NCBI RefSeq assembly: GCF_002027705.1
Contig: NZ_MBTG01000020.1
Location: 36,114-100,113, forward strand
From: Paenibacillus ferrarius
Lineage (GTDB): Bacteria > Bacillota > Bacilli > Paenibacillales > NBRC-103111
Length of the DNA stretch: 64,000 nucleotides
Direction: 5' to 3'
In this document: positions 51,981-60,615 of the stretch, in pieces
How positions within the stretch are numbered: position 1 is the first letter of the stretch
Layout: each line of letters starts with the position of its first letter
Made by a program: the position numbers and the translations under genes
Notes under the pieces: model-generated
Databases searched by the model: none
What the model saw: only the letters and a program-made list of their open reading frames with translations
Told to the model about the DNA's origin: nothing

Positions 51981-53174
51981 TTGAACAATAACAAGCGTAC
52001 ACATGAATCTAACGCGAACATCCCCCAACCGATTAGACATGATGGCGCCGGTTGGGTTGACAAGGGCCCACGCGATATCCTGAGAGACCGAGAGAATCCC
52101 GATATGCTCGTCCCACCTTCCACAGATGCCGGGCTCATTCCCAACCTGAAATTCTCTTTCTCCGATGCGCATATGCAGCTCAATCATGGTGGATGGTCAC
52201 GTGAAGTTACGGTTCGTGAACTTCCTATTGCCACAACACTCGCTGGCGTCAACATGAGTTTGACTCCCGGCGGCGTGCGTGAATTGCATTGGCATCAGCA
52301 AGCCGAGTGGGCTTACATGATACTTGGCAGCGCTCGGATTACTTCGATTGACGCCAATGGCCGAAACTTTATAGCTGATGTGGGACCTGGCGATTTATGG
52401 TACTTCCCTCCAGGACTTCCTCACTCTATTCAAGGGCTGGCTGAAGGCTGTGAATTTCTTCTTGTCTTCGACGACGGCAAATTTTCAGACCTGAATACCT
52501 TATCCATCTCCGATTGGTTTGCGCACACACCCAAAGACGTGCTGTCCGCTAACTTCGGCACACCGATGAGCGCATTTGATCATATCCCATCCGACCAGGT
52601 TTATATTTATCAAGATGAGATCCCTGGCTCCATCGAGAGTCAAGCGGTCAGTTCACCTAATGGTACCGTTCCACAAAGCTTTACCTATTCCTTATTAGCG
52701 CAGCCGCCTATCAAAACACCTGGCGGAAGTGTGCGAATCGTTGATTCCACCAATTTCCCCATTTCGCAAACTGTCGCTGCCGCTCTGGTCGAAATTCAGC
52801 CTGGAGCTATGCGGGAATTGCACTGGCATCCGAACAAGGATGAATGGCAATATTATCTGACAGGGCAAGGTCGCATGACGGTGTTTGGCGGGAACGGAAC
52901 GGCCCGCACTTTCGATTACAGAGCTGGCGATGTGGGCTACGTGCCTTTTGCCTTTGGCCACTATATCCAGAATACCGGCACTCAGTCGCTTTGGTTCTTA
53001 GAGATGTTCAAAAGCAATCGTTTCGAAGACGTATCCTTGAATCAATGGATGGCTCTGACACCTGCCAGTTTGCTGGAAAGCAACTTACATATAGGCCCTG
53101 AATTACTGGATGTACTCCGCAAAACAAAGTGGCCTGTCGTGAAGTATCCCGGTTTCTCCTATTACCCTAAATAA
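51981..53174 (+). CDS. oxdC: Oxalate decarboxylase (bicupin) with variant lid
   Basis: A bicupin Mn enzyme of about 397 residues converting oxalate to formate and CO2. Both cupin metal sets are present: RELHWHQQAEW with GLPHSIQ, and RELHWHPNKDEW with FGHYIQN. Alignment from memory to B. subtilis OxdC is close throughout (NPDMLVPP, FSFSDAHMQL, REVTVRELPI). The N-domain lid, SENST in B. subtilis, reads SDLNT here, so the catalytic Glu is replaced by Asp. Start is TTG 51981 (AAAAGGG eight bases upstream); no ATG fits. Confidence 0.93.
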   Translation: MNNNKRTHESNANIPQPIRHDGAGWVDKGPRDILRDRENPDMLVPPSTDAGLIPNLKFSFSDAHMQLNHGGWSREVTVRELPIATTLAGVNMSLTPGGVRELHWHQQAEWAYMILGSARITSIDANGRNFIADVGPGDLWYFPPGLPHSIQGLAEGCEFLLVFDDGKFSDLNTLSISDWFAHTPKDVLSANFGTPMSAFDHIPSDQVYIYQDEIPGSIESQAVSSPNGTVPQSFTYSLLAQPPIKTPGGSVRIVDSTNFPISQTVAAALVEIQPGAMRELHWHPNKDEWQYYLTGQGRMTVFGGNGTARTFDYRAGDVGYVPFAFGHYIQNTGTQSLWFLEMFKSNRFEDVSLNQWMALTPASLLESNLHIGPELLDVLRKTKWPVVKYPGFSYYPK

Positions 53175-53176
53175 AA

Positions 53177-53220
53177 TAAAAGCACCTCCCGCCGTTCAAA
53201 ATGGTGAGAGGTGCTAATTT
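53177..53220. terminator. Bidirectional terminator
   Basis: AGCACCTC and GAGGTGCT arms with A/T runs on both sides, between the convergent oxdC and DUF3231 genes. Confidence 0.85.
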
Positions 53221-54227
53221 TATGCCTTCGTTAGTTGTTTCCTGTCTTCGATTTGCGGAGGTTCCTCCATCCAGCCATGCTTGATCATAAGTTCTCCCCC
53301 TTCTTTGAGAAAGGGCAATATTTTCTGAGCAAGCCGAGCCATCGTAAGCGGTAGATCACTTCGCAAGCTAAAAGCTCCACCAAGCGCATTGCTCCCCAGA
53401 CCAAAAGATCCCAGTAAATTGGTAATATACATCATTAGCTTATCGGAAAAGGGAGCAATCGTCGAATTGGTCGCTTTCCCCGCAGCGGTAGCCGGTGGCT
53501 CGATATAATCCTCGCGCAAATATTCGCCTAGGGTTGTTTCGACATCAAGGGACAGCTTCATCCCTTTTACAAAGTATTCCTTTACATGTTTATCATTAGC
53601 TACTTGGGCGAATCCGATCATTAATTGCAAGCCAACAAGGTTATTCTCGATGGCATGATGAATCAGAGAAACTTCAATTGCATTTAGTGATCTTGTTGCC
53701 TTCAGCAAGTTAAAGCCGGATAAATAATGGTTGTCCTTAATAAAGGTAACCTCTTTGGGCATCGTCATAAAAGGCGGACGGACCAGCACCCCTTTATCCA
53801 AAAGAAACTGGGTGCAATGGTCAAATATGTCTTGCGCGTTAGCGGTTAAGGTCTTGTACAGTTTCCTAATATCTTGACGATAAGACATCGTGGAGTACAA
53901 GGCAAACAGGCTGGTTTCGATCTTGCCCATCATCTGCAAGAACATCGGTTCATACAAATAATCAAATAATTTAGGAACCCCTTTATTGACATCATTCGCC
54001 GTAAAGCCAAGTGGCAGGACGGCCCCTTCTTGCTCAAAAATGTTTTTTAACGTTTCTATCGTTCGTTCAGTAAAATCATAAGTTTTCTTCAAGATCTTCT
54101 CGATATCTCGATTATCTACGTGTTCAAGAAAATATTCCAAAAACCTCGCGAGCATAGTTTTTTCTTGATATGTCATCCATAAGTTTCCTATTTCTGTTGA
54201 TGTCAATGGAATATGGTCCGAATTCAT
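53220..54227 (-). CDS. DUF3231 family protein
   Basis: A 335-residue mostly helical protein made of two similar halves, matching the Bacillales DUF3231 family (LTSTEIGNLWMTYQEKTMLARFLEYFLEHVDN...; the second half begins near LTSAEI-like positions and carries LLKATRSLNAIEVSLIHHAIENN). Members are often spore-associated, but their function is not established. AAGGGAG precedes ATG 54227. Confidence 0.85.
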   Translation of the reverse strand: MNSDHIPLTSTEIGNLWMTYQEKTMLARFLEYFLEHVDNRDIEKILKKTYDFTERTIETLKNIFEQEGAVLPLGFTANDVNKGVPKLFDYLYEPMFLQMMGKIETSLFALYSTMSYRQDIRKLYKTLTANAQDIFDHCTQFLLDKGVLVRPPFMTMPKEVTFIKDNHYLSGFNLLKATRSLNAIEVSLIHHAIENNLVGLQLMIGFAQVANDKHVKEYFVKGMKLSLDVETTLGEYLREDYIEPPATAAGKATNSTIAPFSDKLMMYITNLLGSFGLGSNALGGAFSLRSDLPLTMARLAQKILPFLKEGGELMIKHGWMEEPPQIEDRKQLTKA

Positions 54228-54292
54228 TGTTATACTCCCTTGTTTTATTTTATATTCTATCCATTAACACCATTTAAATTCCCCCCGTTTCC

Positions 54293-55573
54293 TTACAACA
54301 GATATCGCCAATAAATATAAACACTTGAAAGCACGATGGAAAGGATCATCAATGGGAAGCCAACCTTCAGGTATTTAACGAAGGAGATGGGATAACCCTC
54401 TTTTCCCGCTAAGCCAGCAACGATGAGATTGGCACTAGCGCCGATCAGTGTCCCGTTGCCTCCCAAGCACGCTCCTAGAGCAAGACTCCACCATAGAGGC
54501 TCGGGATTGCTGACTCCTCTAATGCTCATCTCTTGAATCATAGGAATCATCGTTGCCACAAACGGGATATTATCCAGAAATGCCGATGCGATGGCACTCA
54601 GCCATAGAATCAACATGGAAGTGGCAAGGATATTGCCGCCTGTAAGCTCAATGGCTTTGGCCGCAAGTTCGGCGATTACCCCCGTTTCCACCAATCCCGC
54701 AACAAGAACGAACAATCCAACAAAGAAGAACAGGGTGATCCATTCCACACTATGAAAGGCTTTCTCCATCATGGACTCTCCGGTTACAAGAAGCAGTAAG
54801 AACGCTCCACTGAGGGCAACCGTCGCAGATTCCAAATGCAAGGTTTGATGGAGAAAGAAGCCCACGATCGTCAATCCGAGAACAACTAAACACTTCCTCA
54901 GAAGCTTGGAGTTCGTTATCATAGCCTTCTCATCCAATTCCATGATGCTCCTCTGCAGCTCTGGAGTTGATTGAATTTGCTTTCTAAACATAAGAACAAA
55001 TAAAGGAAAATAGACCAAAATAATGATGATAACAATGGGGGTCAAATTCGTGATGAACGCCATAAACGTTAATTCTTTGACGGCACTGCCAATCATGATA
55101 TTCGGCGGATCTCCAATCAAGGTCGCTGTCCCTCCGATATTAGAGGCAATGATTTGTGTGATCAAAAAGGGAATCGGATTTATACGAAGCTGCCTTGTAA
55201 TACTGAAGGTGACCGGAGCCATGAGCAAAACCGTTGTGACATTATCCAGTAAAGCCGAAGCTGCTGCCGTAATAACAACTAATGCGATCATTATTCGTGT
55301 GGGCTTCCCTTTGGCTATTTTGGCCGCTTTCAAAGCCACATATTTGAATAGCCCGGTTTCCGCCGTTACACCCACGATAATCATCATGCCAATGAGCAGC
55401 CCCAACGTGTTGAAATCAATGTGGTGCAAGGCCGTAACTTGATCAACGATGCCGCATACAACCATAAGTACGGCACCAAGCATCGCCAAGATCGTACGAT
55501 GGATTTTCTCTGAAATGATGAGCCCATAAATAGTTAAAAAGATGCCAATTGCCCAAATTGCTTGCTGCTCCAT
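54293..55573 (-). CDS. ArsB/NhaD-type ion permease (IT superfamily), paralog 1
   Basis: A 426-residue membrane protein with about 11-12 helices. Signatures of the ArsB/NhaD/P-protein group: ALLDNVTTVLLMAPVTFSITRQL, SNIGGTATLIGDPPNIMIGSA and, in the second repeat, AFLDNIPFVATMIPM and GGNGTLIGASANLIVAG. These two inverted repeats form the transport sites. It is about 80% alike by eye to the divergent gene at 55969. Possible roles include Na+/H+ exchange or anion export. Confidence 0.9.
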   Translation of the reverse strand: MEQQAIWAIGIFLTIYGLIISEKIHRTILAMLGAVLMVVCGIVDQVTALHHIDFNTLGLLIGMMIIVGVTAETGLFKYVALKAAKIAKGKPTRIMIALVVITAAASALLDNVTTVLLMAPVTFSITRQLRINPIPFLITQIIASNIGGTATLIGDPPNIMIGSAVKELTFMAFITNLTPIVIIIILVYFPLFVLMFRKQIQSTPELQRSIMELDEKAMITNSKLLRKCLVVLGLTIVGFFLHQTLHLESATVALSGAFLLLLVTGESMMEKAFHSVEWITLFFFVGLFVLVAGLVETGVIAELAAKAIELTGGNILATSMLILWLSAIASAFLDNIPFVATMIPMIQEMSIRGVSNPEPLWWSLALGACLGGNGTLIGASANLIVAGLAGKEGYPISFVKYLKVGFPLMILSIVLSSVYIYWRYLL

Positions 55574-55612
55574 AATGCCTCCCGTTTTCTTCTTTACTGA
55601 CCATTTGCTCGA

Positions 55613-55705
55613 AAAAAAGCAAAAAGAGCCCTTTGGTGACAGGCTCCTCCGAAAATTCCGTTATGCAATTAGTTATACTATACTTTTTTTCAAAAACAAT
55701 GTAAA
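55613..55705 (-). promoter_or_regulatory. Promoter and attenuator-like leader of permease paralog 1
   Basis: -35 TTTACA (55700-55705), 17-bp spacer, -10 TATAGT (55677-55682). The leader then carries GGAGGAGCCTGTCACC with AAAGGGCTC, a GAGCC/GGCTC hairpin with T runs (55613-55650), before the start codon at 55573. The same sequence occurs in the leader of paralog 2. Confidence 0.75.
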
Positions 55706-55835
55706 GATACTGAACGCCTGAATGGCGTATTGACAATAAGGGAATTGCCATGTAAATTTAAGCTACAAGTTTAAACGGTATTTGGTATTGGCGACATTAT
55801 CGTCCAAAGACTAATTGAATATTGATGTTTTGTGG

Positions 55836-55907
55836 AGGAGCCTGTCACCAAGGGCTCCTTTTGTTCTTTTTTCACAGAAGGAGTCCTTGGTTGGGCTCTT
55901 TTTTTAT
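55836..55907 (+). promoter_or_regulatory. Tandem terminator/antiterminator leader of permease paralog 2
   Basis: Hairpin 1 (55836-55872): GGAGCC..GGGCTCC then T runs. Hairpin 2 (55880-55907): GAGTCC-ttggtt-GGGCTC then seven T. The 3' side of hairpin 1, CCAAGGGCTCC (55848-55858), can instead pair with GGAGTCCTTGG (55880-55890), which would break both. This is the layout of an attenuation switch. Confidence 0.75.
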
Positions 55908-55968
55908 GCCGTTTAACTTGCTGTTTTGGGGAATAGTACAAATAAATGATGTGAATCGAGGTGGGCCT

Positions 55969-57249
55969 ATGGAACAACAAGCAATTTTGGCAATTGGTAT
56001 CTTTCTTCTTACGTACGGTATGATTATCGCTGAGAAAGTTCATCGCACCATCGTGGCTATGATCGGTGGTGTACTTATGGTGGTTCTTGGTGTTGTCGAC
56101 CAGGACTCCGCTCTGCATCATATCGATTTCAACACGTTAGGACTCTTAATCGGCATGATGATCATCGTGAATATCACAGCCGAAACCGGTTTGTTTACTT
56201 ATATCGCACTTATTGCTGCAAAGAAGGCAAAAGGGGAGCCCGTCCGCATCCTCGTATCTCTCGCGCTGATCACAGCGATTGGCTCCGCCTTTCTTGATAA
56301 CGTGACCACTGTACTGCTGATGGTGCCCGTTACATTCAGCATTACACGGCAATTGCGTGTGAATCCCGTCCCCTTTTTGATCACACAAATCATTGCCTCT
56401 AATATCGGAGGCACCGCGACGTTAATCGGGGATCCCCCGAACATCATGATCGGCAGCGCCGTCAAGGAGTTAACCTTCCTGGCCTTCATTAACAATCTTG
56501 CTCCCATTGTCGCTGTCATTATGGTTGTCACGATCCCCATCTTCGTGCTGTTGTTTCGCAAACAAATTCAGACGACACCCGAGCTTAAACAGAAGATCAT
56601 GCTAATCAATGAAAAAGAAGTTCTCACAGATCGCAAATTAATGGTGAAAAGTCTTGCTGTCTTAGGGCTTACGATCGTCGGTTTCTTTCTCCACCAAATG
56701 CTGCATCTGGAATCCGCGACCGTAGCTCTAGCTGGGGCGTTTCTGCTGCTGCTCCTGACTGGCGAGCATGCCATGGAAGAAGCCTTCACAAAGGTGGAAT
56801 GGACGACTATCTTCTTCTTTGTTGGGCTGTTCGTCTTAGTCTCCGGTTTGGTGGAAACCGGCATCATCTCCAAGCTCGCTGCGCAAGCCATTGAGCTGAC
56901 TGGCGGAGATCCCTTGGCGACATCCATGTTGATTCTATGGCTTAGCGCGATCGCATCTGCCTTCCTGGATAACATCCCATTTGTCGCTACGATGATTCCT
57001 ATGATTCAGGAAATGGGAGTGATGGGAGTTGGCAACCTCGAACCGTTGTGGTGGAGTCTCGCACTGGGCGCTTGTCTTGGCGGCAACGGCACCTTAATCG
57101 GAGCGAGTGCGAACTTAATCGTAGCTGGCATGTCCGGCAAAGCAGGACACCCGATTAAATTTGTAACGTATATGAAATACGGCTTTCCACTCATGCTGCT
57201 CTCAGTGTTGTTAGCCAGCATTTACATTTATGTTAGATATTTAATTTAA
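55969..57249 (+). CDS. ArsB/NhaD-type ion permease (IT superfamily), paralog 2
   Basis: A 426-residue paralog of the gene at 54293, on the opposite strand, with the same signatures (AFLDNVTTVLLMVPVTFSITRQL, SNIGGTATLIGDPPNIMIGSA, GGNGTLIGASANLIVAG). ATG 55969 is chosen over the longer frame because it matches paralog 1 exactly at MEQQAI.AIGIFL and has GAGGTGGG upstream. The upstream extension is the switch-like leader. The pair most likely arose by inverted duplication. Confidence 0.9.
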   Translation: MEQQAILAIGIFLLTYGMIIAEKVHRTIVAMIGGVLMVVLGVVDQDSALHHIDFNTLGLLIGMMIIVNITAETGLFTYIALIAAKKAKGEPVRILVSLALITAIGSAFLDNVTTVLLMVPVTFSITRQLRVNPVPFLITQIIASNIGGTATLIGDPPNIMIGSAVKELTFLAFINNLAPIVAVIMVVTIPIFVLLFRKQIQTTPELKQKIMLINEKEVLTDRKLMVKSLAVLGLTIVGFFLHQMLHLESATVALAGAFLLLLLTGEHAMEEAFTKVEWTTIFFFVGLFVLVSGLVETGIISKLAAQAIELTGGDPLATSMLILWLSAIASAFLDNIPFVATMIPMIQEMGVMGVGNLEPLWWSLALGACLGGNGTLIGASANLIVAGMSGKAGHPIKFVTYMKYGFPLMLLSVLLASIYIYVRYLI

Positions 57250-57259
57250 CGACAGCCAA

Positions 57260-57304
57260 AACCCAAAAATCATTAACCGCATGGGGCTAATGATTTTTGG
57301 GGTC
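57260..57304. terminator. Bidirectional terminator
   Basis: CCCAAAAATCATTA and TAATGATTTTTGGG arms between the convergent permease and rhodanese genes. Confidence 0.85.
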
Positions 57305-57690
57305 TATTGGGTCAGCTTCCCTTTCCAGGACATCATGCCCCCCTGCAAATGAGATACTTCATTAAATCCCTGTCCGCGAAGGATCTTAGCAGCTTGCTTG
57401 CTCCTCATCCCGCTTCGGCAGTAGAGATATACATGCTCCTTGCTCTTTATTTCTCCAACTCTTTTTTTCATTTGAGTCAAAGGAATATTGATCGCACCCG
57501 GGATGTATCCTTGCTTGACTTCGCCAGGTTCTCTTACATCAATCAAGACAGCCTGACGGTTTGTCTTCAATTCCTCCTCGAATTGATCTGAGGATAAGTG
57601 CTTAAGACCTTTCACAGGGGCGAATCGCGAATAAATAAACCATACCAGGAAAGCAAATGCGACGATATTAAAAAGGGATTTATAATCCAT
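57304..57690 (-). CDS. Membrane-anchored rhodanese-like sulfurtransferase
   Basis: A 128-residue protein with an N-terminal membrane helix (LFNIVAFAFLVWFIYSRF) and one rhodanese domain: VLIDVREPGEVKQGYIPGAINIPL and the active-site loop YCRSGMRS carrying the catalytic Cys. It follows cstR by 23 bp and is probably cotranscribed. Likely role: moving sulfane sulfur during persulfide detoxification. Confidence 0.9.
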   Translation of the reverse strand: MDYKSLFNIVAFAFLVWFIYSRFAPVKGLKHLSSDQFEEELKTNRQAVLIDVREPGEVKQGYIPGAINIPLTQMKKRVGEIKSKEHVYLYCRSGMRSKQAAKILRGQGFNEVSHLQGGMMSWKGKLTQ

Positions 57691-57713
57691 AAACCGACCT
57701 CTTTTCTATTTCT

Positions 57714-57977
57714 TTAGCGGCTTTTGACTAGCAGTTCTACGGCTTGCTTGACCATTTTCCCAGTATCTCTGCCCGCTTCCTTTTCCTCAAGAATACATTG
57801 CTCCAAATTGACCGCAACAATATAGGCGATCGCTTTATCCGCGGCGCTTCGGACAGCAGAGATTTGGCTGACAACATCCTTGCAATTCTGCTCTTCCTCC
57901 ATCATTTTCAAGACACCGCGAATTTGCCCTTCCATACGCTTTAGCCTCTTTTTCACATCATCATCGTAGATCATCAT
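57714..57977 (-). CDS. cstR: Persulfide-sensing repressor CstR (CsoR family)
   Basis: An 87-residue CsoR-family helical repressor (KKRLKRMEGQIRGVLKMMEEEQNC...). Counting from the second Met gives Cys31 and Cys60, the positions of the reactive pair in S. aureus CstR. The His that CsoR uses for copper is absent, which points to persulfide rather than copper sensing. ATG 57977 has GGAAGG six bases upstream. Perfect operator palindromes lie upstream of this gene and of the tauE-type gene. Confidence 0.9.
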   Translation of the reverse strand: MMIYDDDVKKRLKRMEGQIRGVLKMMEEEQNCKDVVSQISAVRSAADKAIAYIVAVNLEQCILEEKEAGRDTGKMVKQAVELLVKSR

Positions 57978-57998
57978 CCTATGCCTTCCTCTCCTAAA

Positions 57999-58014
57999 AT
58001 ACCTATATAGGTAT
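57999..58014. promoter_or_regulatory. CstR operator at the cstR promoter
   Basis: Perfect 16-bp palindrome ATACCTATATAGGTAT. A TTGTTT-17-AATAAT promoter sits just upstream on the minus strand, so the operator covers the start point. Confidence 0.8.
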
Positions 58015-58072
58015 ATTATTGCCGATGTGACGGATGAAAACAATATGAACGGGGCGCGCATGAATCATGAAT

Positions 58073-58552
58073 CTAAATAAATAAATTGACTTTGGCATCT
58101 GCGGCATCGCCTAAATATGCGGCTACACCTGCATAATGAATGCCATCCATAAGCTCTTCCTGTTGTAAACCCAGCAAATCCATCGTCATGGTACACGCAA
58201 CCAATTTCACATTTTGTTCTTGCGCCAATTCGATTAATTGCGGCAGCGACAGCGCGTTATGCTTTTTCATCACATGTTTAATCATCTTCGGGCCCATACC
58301 GCCGAAATTCATTTTGGAAAGGCCCAGCTTATTCGCACCGCGCGGCATCATTTTGCCGAATATTTTCTCCAATAGACCTTTGTTCACCGCTATTTTTTGA
58401 TCCTTGCGCAAGGCATTCAGTCCCCAAAAGGTAAAGAAGATCGTCACTTCATGATCATAAGCTGCCGCTCCATTGGCAATGATGAATGCGGCAATCGCTT
58501 TATCAAGCTCACCGCTAAACAGGACAATGGTCGTTTTCTCCTTGTTTTCCAC
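58073..58552 (-). CDS. DsrE/DsrF/DrsH-like sulfur carrier protein
   Basis: A 159-residue DsrE-fold protein (TTIVLFSGELDKAIAAFIIANGAAAYDHEVTIFFTFWGLNAL) with conserved Cys in KLVACTMTMDLLG. GTG 58552 is preceded by GGAGG. Proteins of this kind relay persulfide sulfur together with TusA and rhodanese; in S. aureus CstA the three are fused. Confidence 0.9.
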   Translation of the reverse strand: MENKEKTTIVLFSGELDKAIAAFIIANGAAAYDHEVTIFFTFWGLNALRKDQKIAVNKGLLEKIFGKMMPRGANKLGLSKMNFGGMGPKMIKHVMKKHNALSLPQLIELAQEQNVKLVACTMTMDLLGLQQEELMDGIHYAGVAAYLGDAADAKVNLFI

Positions 58553-58576
58553 TACGGTTTCCTCCTATCCGTTCTA

Positions 58577-58804
58577 TCAAGATCTTTTTTTCACAGTAAA
58601 AGTAAATACGCCCTGATCCTCTTTAGCTTCAATAAGCTCGTGCTTCGTTTGATGCACCCATGCCTGGAAATCCTTCATAGACCCTTTATCCGTCGTCAGT
58701 ACTTCCATGATCTGTCCCGCTTCCAAAGAATCAATTCCCTTTTTTGCTTTAACAATCGGCAATGGACAAGCAAGTCCTTTGGCATCAACAATCAAATTCA
58801 CCAT
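58577..58804 (-). CDS. TusA-like sulfurtransferase
   Basis: A 75-residue TusA-family protein with the CPLPIVKAKKGID motif (active-site Cys in ACPLP) at residues 13-16. GGGGG before ATG 58804. Part of the cst-type operon. Confidence 0.92.
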   Translation of the reverse strand: MVNLIVDAKGLACPLPIVKAKKGIDSLEAGQIMEVLTTDKGSMKDFQAWVHQTKHELIEAKEDQGVFTFTVKKRS

Positions 58805-58831
58805 GTTAATTCCCCCTGTTTCCTGAATTTG

Positions 58832-59404
58832 TTAGTCCTTCTCTATCTCATAAGCCCATGTTGACATGCCAGGCGTGATATTCGTCAGGTTCGTAAACCC
58901 CTTCTCTGCAAGCAATTGACACGCCATATCACTCCGGCTGCCAGTGCGGCACACAACGTAATACTCGTGGTTTGGGTCAAGCTGAGTCATCTTCTCTTCA
59001 AGCTCGCCAAATGGAAGAGACACAGCCCCAGGAATTCGGCCAAAAGCATATTCTGCCGGCTCGCGCACGTCCAGAATCTTCAATTTGTCACCCTTCGCTA
59101 ATTTAGCTTGAATCTCGTCATTCGTTGTCCTATTTGCAAATGTCAGTTCCGCTTTTGTTCCTGATGCATCAGCCTTGCGAATGTAATGCTTATATACGCC
59201 GTTCTCCTCTATTAAACCCACATACTGGTGACCCGTACGATTCGCCCAGCCCTGCAAGTCAGCCACTGAGCCTCTATCTGTTGCTCGAATTTCTAATACT
59301 TCTCCGGGATTCATATTCTCCACAGCTTGCTTGGTACGAACCACGGGCAGCGGACAAGCAAGTCCTTCACATGCCAATGAACGATTAACGTGCAGAGCAG
59401 TCAT
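58832..59404 (-). CDS. TusA-rhodanese fusion protein (CstA-like)
   Basis: A 190-residue two-domain protein: N-terminal TusA domain (EGLACPLPVVRTKQAVENM, residues 9-75) and a C-terminal rhodanese domain (KILDVREPAEYAFGRIPGAVSLPF; active-site loop VCRTGSRSD, residues 95-190). S. aureus CstA combines these modules with a DsrE domain; here DsrE is a separate gene. GGAGG precedes ATG 59404. Confidence 0.92.
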   Translation of the reverse strand: MTALHVNRSLACEGLACPLPVVRTKQAVENMNPGEVLEIRATDRGSVADLQGWANRTGHQYVGLIEENGVYKHYIRKADASGTKAELTFANRTTNDEIQAKLAKGDKLKILDVREPAEYAFGRIPGAVSLPFGELEEKMTQLDPNHEYYVVCRTGSRSDMACQLLAEKGFTNLTNITPGMSTWAYEIEKD

Positions 59405-59437
59405 GATCTATTCCTCCATTCTGTAATTAAGTAGAAC

Positions 59438-60580
59438 TTATTCATGCACAGCACAACGGTTCGGTCCTATTTCCATTTCGCGCTGCTCTTCCAGCGTGGG
59501 ATTCATTTTCCCCATATTCGTTTGCCGTATTTGCTGATAAGCATTAGGCTGAGATGGCAGGTTCTCCGTCACCGTACGTCTGAATTCTGATTCATCAAGC
59601 AGGTTCAACCCTGGATTATCGTGATACAAATCTCCCAGACGAGCAGATACTTGCCCTCTGGCACCTAACTCTGCAATGCTGCCAAAATGGGCAGGAAGTA
59701 CGATTAATTCGTCCGATAGCTGCTTATACCGCTCATACAAGGTCTCTCTGAGGTCATCTACCCAGTCCTCCGCTTGCCCCGCCAAATCGGGACGGCCAAT
59801 CGACTTCACGAATAAGATATCCCCTGAGAGCAAATATTGCTGATCAACAATTAACGAGGTGCTGCCAATCGTATGGCCTGGCGAATATACCGGCTGAATG
59901 CTGATTTCCGTATGCCCAATCATCAGTCGACTGCCTTCTTCCAGCTTCTCATAGTGGAATTCAACATCTGTCGCATCTTTTGGCGGGAGCCAATACGATC
60001 CTCCTGTTTTGTCGGCTAAATAACGACCACCCGAAATATGATCCGCATGCAGGTGAGTATCAACGGTATGTTTGATTACAGCCTGATGATCTCTAGCAAA
60101 ATCTTCAAATGTCTCCGTCATCCGAACGGCATCAACAACCAAAGCTTCTCCATTTGAAATAACCATATAGGATAAGCAGCCCTTCCCTAAACGGACAAAT
60201 TGATAGATGGCGCCGCCATCCTTCAAATCCCCAATTTTCACAGGCTCCAGATGCTCACTCCATGACTTCATACCGCCGATTAAATAGGCAATGTTTGGTT
60301 TGCCATTCTGAATCAATTGCTCCGCAACAAATTGGGAGGAACCCTCCTTCGCGCAAACGACCACAACTTCGCGGTCATCCGGAATTTTATCCAAAATGTC
60401 TTCAACGCCCTCCAGAAGTTCAAAATAAGGCACATTGATAACCTCGACCGATTTCCCTTCGATCTTCCAATCTCCAAAATCACTTTCATTGCGAACATCG
60501 AGTATAAAAACAGGTTGATCGCTTCCTACTTTCCGAGCTAATTCCGCTGCGTACATTCCCTGAAGCTGCTTATCATTCAT
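59438..60580 (-). CDS. Rhodanese-persulfide dioxygenase fusion (CstB-like)
   Basis: A 380-residue fusion. The N-terminal rhodanese domain (1-115) has VCAKEGSSQ with the active-site Cys. The C-terminal ETHE1-type MBL domain (120-340) has HTVDTHLHADHISGG, YSPGHTIGSTS and SGDILFVKSIGRPDL, and ends EIGPNRCAVHE. It would oxidise persulfide to thiosulfate or sulfite. S. aureus CstB has the dioxygenase first and the rhodanese modules last; the order here is reversed. GGAGG precedes ATG 60580. Confidence 0.92.
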   Translation of the reverse strand: MNDKQLQGMYAAELARKVGSDQPVFILDVRNESDFGDWKIEGKSVEVINVPYFELLEGVEDILDKIPDDREVVVVCAKEGSSQFVAEQLIQNGKPNIAYLIGGMKSWSEHLEPVKIGDLKDGGAIYQFVRLGKGCLSYMVISNGEALVVDAVRMTETFEDFARDHQAVIKHTVDTHLHADHISGGRYLADKTGGSYWLPPKDATDVEFHYEKLEEGSRLMIGHTEISIQPVYSPGHTIGSTSLIVDQQYLLSGDILFVKSIGRPDLAGQAEDWVDDLRETLYERYKQLSDELIVLPAHFGSIAELGARGQVSARLGDLYHDNPGLNLLDESEFRRTVTENLPSQPNAYQQIRQTNMGKMNPTLEEQREMEIGPNRCAVHE

Positions 60581-60615
60581 TGTAGTTGCCTCCATGACCT
60601 GAAGATTATTTATCT

